Assembly: GCA_016987375.1 (NCBI GenBank) | Contig: PJRA01000401.1 | Coordinates: forward strand, 1,230,670-1,258,141 | Reading direction: 5' to 3' | Length of the DNA stretch: 27,472 nt | Source of the DNA: Brachionus koreanus | Lineage: Eukaryota; Rotifera; Eurotatoria; Ploima; Brachionidae | In this document: piece after piece, positions 27,084 through 27,472 of the stretch | Layout: each line of letters opens with the position of its first letter | Numbering within the stretch: the first letter of the stretch is position 1 | The notes under the pieces: generated by a model | Told to the model about the DNA's origin: nothing | Databases searched by the model: none | The model's input: the letters and a program-made list of their open reading frames with translations, nothing else | Position numbers and translations under genes: made by a program

Positions 27084-27472
27084 ACGGGTGTAGAATAATA
27101 AATGGTACAAAATTAATTTTATCATAAAAAAAAAATTTTATTTAACTAAGGCTTTAAATTTTTTTTTAATTATAACTGAACCCTCCTATTTTTAAAAAAA
27201 TAATATCACTTAAGGTATTGAACTCTATGACGATGTATGATATCGAGCCTAGAGCGAACACTCTTGGCATGGTCTTGCACAACCTTTGGGTCAATATTAC
27301 TCAGGCAAGCGCGACAAAAATCTTCGATTGGTCGTGTTTTTAGTACGTTTGCTGGATTCACTTCAATTCGATTCTTTGGCAACATACATTATATTTTTAT
27401 CTAACATATAATTCTGTACCATATTGGCATAATGAGATGATGATAAGTCAGGCCAAAATACATAATTGCCAT
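27084..27472 (-). mobile_element. Tc1/mariner-type element, second copy, cut by the window edge
   Basis: It begins TA|ACGGGTGTAGAATAATAAATGG, the same terminal repeat as the 8775-9584 element. The minus strand then reads from the right edge: YVFWPDLSSSHYANMVQNYM, NIMYVAKESN, VNPANVLKTRPIEDF and ACLSNIDPKVVQDHAKSVRS, then HRHRVQYLK and TGA. This is the transposase C-terminal third, including the YVFWPDLxSSHYA block with the third catalytic Asp (missing in the other copy) and the PANVxKxRPIEDF block. There is at least one shift or stop around ESN. The rest lies outside the window. Confidence 0.75.

Noticed and set aside
1..27472. CRISPR arrays, tRNA or rRNA genes, bacterial operons
   Set aside because: No regularly spaced repeats, no cloverleaf with B-box sequence and no rRNA blocks were seen; the spliced animal genes make prokaryotic features irrelevant.

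Overview
The window is nuclear DNA of an animal: very AT-rich, with spliced genes whose introns are mostly 48-58 bp and strictly GT-AG, clear metazoan proteins (a BAP1-type deubiquitinase, a LIV-1-type ZIP metal transporter, secreted S1 proteases), and many worn transposons. A small-genome invertebrate fits. A monogonont rotifer such as Brachionus is my guess from style alone; the sequence does not prove it.

Layout. 1-1628 (-): 5' part of a BAP1/calypso gene, running off the left edge. 2040-4120: decayed non-LTR retroelement pieces on both strands and an orphan charged reading frame. 4636-12344 (+): ten exons that I join into one 965-residue protein with a signal peptide and THREE complete trypsin-like domains (a polyserase). 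All splice phases fit and the summed exons stay in frame. Its two long introns carry a LINE 3'-end relic (about 6360-6650), a Tc1/mariner copy with both inverted repeats (8775-9584) and a broken antisense hAT transposase (about 10335-11030). 12910-13308 (-): unknown coiled-coil ORF. 13501-17732 (+): a nearly complete CR1/jockey-like LINE, less AT-rich than its surroundings. Its whole coding part is one reading frame broken only by two TGA codons. 18064-19300 (-): a single-domain S1 protease with the same exon plan as one unit of the polyserase. 20690-20896 (-): another LINE relic. 21182-24535 (-): seven-exon ZIP transporter of 502 residues with four His-rich segments; its one long intron holds an LTR-like promoter/poly(A) block and a possible piggyBac relic. 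24536 to the end: mostly AT-rich repeats, an AT-hook-coding fragment, and the start of a second copy of the same mariner family at 27084.

The genes do not look like an operon or joint pathway. The link within the window is evolutionary: four S1 domains (three fused, one separate and inverted) share an exon-phase pattern, a cysteine motif ahead of the activation site and a long insertion after the catalytic His, so they descend from one four-exon ancestor by local duplication. The fused three-domain protease is the most notable system here. All splice models are read by eye and lack transcript support.
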